Shown here: one piece after another, positions 63,394 to 64,000 of the stretch
How the letters are laid out: each line of letters starts with the position of its first letter
Numbering within the stretch: the first letter of the stretch is position 1
Assembly: GCA_944326255.1 (NCBI GenBank)
Contig: CALVDG010000002.1
Coordinates: forward strand, 1-64,000
DNA from: an uncultured Bacteroidales bacterium
Lineage (GTDB): Bacteria > Bacteroidota > Bacteroidia > Bacteroidales > UBA932
Direction: 5' to 3'
Length of the DNA: 64,000 nucleotides
Notes under the pieces: model-generated
What the model was told of the DNA's origin: nothing
The model's database searches: none
Seen by the model: the letters and a program-made list of their open reading frames with translations, nothing else
Made by a program: the position numbers and the translations under genes

Positions 63394-64000
63394 ATGAGAA
63401 AATACGTCTTTATATCCTTTATCACATTCGTTGCTGCGTCCCTTACAGTGTCCTGCGACAAGAACAACAATACGGAAACTTTACCTGAGCAGAAACCGGA
63501 TCATCCAGTCCTTGCCCCTACAGCACCTGTCATTACTGATTTATCAGAAACTCTTGAGAATGAACTAATGCACTCTTCTATACGTTTTGAAGTAGAGGTC
63601 GGTACAGCTGACAGTGCTTATGTCCATGTGACAACACCTGATGGTGAGGAAGTTTTCAACAAAGACATTGTCACAGGCAGTGCAAATATTATAGATGTAG
63701 ACGATCTTGAACCTGAAACTGTATACACTATTAACGCAACGGCCATCAATATAGCGGAAGACGGTAGTCAGCTGAGTGCTTCGGCATCATTGGAAATCTC
63801 CACGGCAGCCGAGCCCGAGTACCTTACTCTAATAGACGCGACCGAGAACTCCTATGCTTTCAGGGTATACTCCAAATCAGAGACTGGATTCTGGTTCACA
63901 AGCGGAGAATATGCTGCCCTGGACTATATAGTACCCGGATGGAGCACAGACAACCAGGAAAGCCTTGAGCAGATTCTGATGTCCATATACCCTTTCGAGG
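63394..64000 (+). CDS. Lipoprotein with a fibronectin-III-like domain (cut by window edge)
   Basis: At least 202 residues; the frame is open to the end of the window. A signal peptide ends in LTVSC, so it is a lipoprotein. Residues about 40-140 (APVITDLSETLEN, then DLEPETVYTINATAIN and LSASASLEIST) look like a fibronectin-III or similar beta-sandwich, followed by a second domain. It is probably on the outer surface. The function is unknown. A promoter-like site precedes it at 63361-63369. Confidence 0.8.
   Translation, partial: MRKYVFISFITFVAASLTVSCDKNNNTETLPEQKPDHPVLAPTAPVITDLSETLENELMHSSIRFEVEVGTADSAYVHVTTPDGEEVFNKDIVTGSANIIDVDDLEPETVYTINATAINIAEDGSQLSASASLEISTAAEPEYLTLIDATENSYAFRVYSKSETGFWFTSGEYAALDYIVPGWSTDNQESLEQILMSIYPFE

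Overview
The window is chromosomal DNA from an anaerobic Bacteroidales bacterium, probably close to Rikenellaceae/Alistipes. The evidence is: Bacteroidetes-type promoters (TTG, 19-20 nt, TAnnTTTG) ahead of many genes; a TamL-type BamA-family lipoprotein; a PPi-type phosphofructokinase; a flavodiiron protein and the [FeFe]-hydrogenase maturase HydG, both typical of anaerobes; and a cysteate synthase, the first enzyme of sulfonolipid synthesis known from Alistipes-like bacteria. The genus is an inference.

Region 1 (1-10.9 kb, minus strand) is clearly AT-rich against the GC-richer rest. It is one tightly packed operon: XRE regulator, DUF4007 protein, 1070-aa P-loop ATPase, DndC/PAPS-reductase-like PP-loop enzyme, an unrecognised 543-aa protein, AAA ATPase, PIN nuclease, and a PLD-DEAD/DEAH helicase that stops before its second RecA domain. 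It looks like a horizontally acquired anti-phage or DNA-modification system. It does not match a complete Dnd, Ssp, BREX or DISARM locus that I know, and it is the best candidate here for an undescribed system.

Region 2 (11.2-41.6 kb) is housekeeping: mnmE with an RlmD-like methyltransferase, a SpoU methyltransferase with a PLP decarboxylase, tamL, rarA with a small-molecule kinase, a GH13 enzyme and PPi-PFK, ligA, a flavodiiron protein, YihY/BrkB, hydG, relA/spoT, an Ig-like lipoprotein, an outer-membrane barrel, a short ispG, nfeD, and carAB.

Region 3 (41.6-49 kb) continues the carAB direction with five genes for an Hdr-like iron-sulfur/flavin complex (HdrC, HdrB, HdrA, a second HdrC, and a membrane HmcF/DsrK-like subunit). 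Cysteate synthase, a nitroreductase-like lipoprotein and a DUF486 membrane protein follow.

Region 4 (49-64 kb) is accessory. It holds a pair of 73-nt palindromic repeats; an acetyltransferase whose 3' end is duplicated around an inserted rhuM gene; an SMR transporter with a palindromic operator-like site; a Crp-type regulator; MscS; a secreted transglutaminase; an acyl-CoA ligase; a Bro-N/Fic protein with an AraC regulator; a HepT/MntA toxin-antitoxin pair beside a truncated hydrolase and tRNA-Arg(TCT); a nicotinamidase; an exported flavodoxin; a K+ channel; and a lipoprotein cut by the window edge. Several genes have a -7 box only 3-12 nt before the start codon, suggesting leaderless or nearly leaderless mRNAs.
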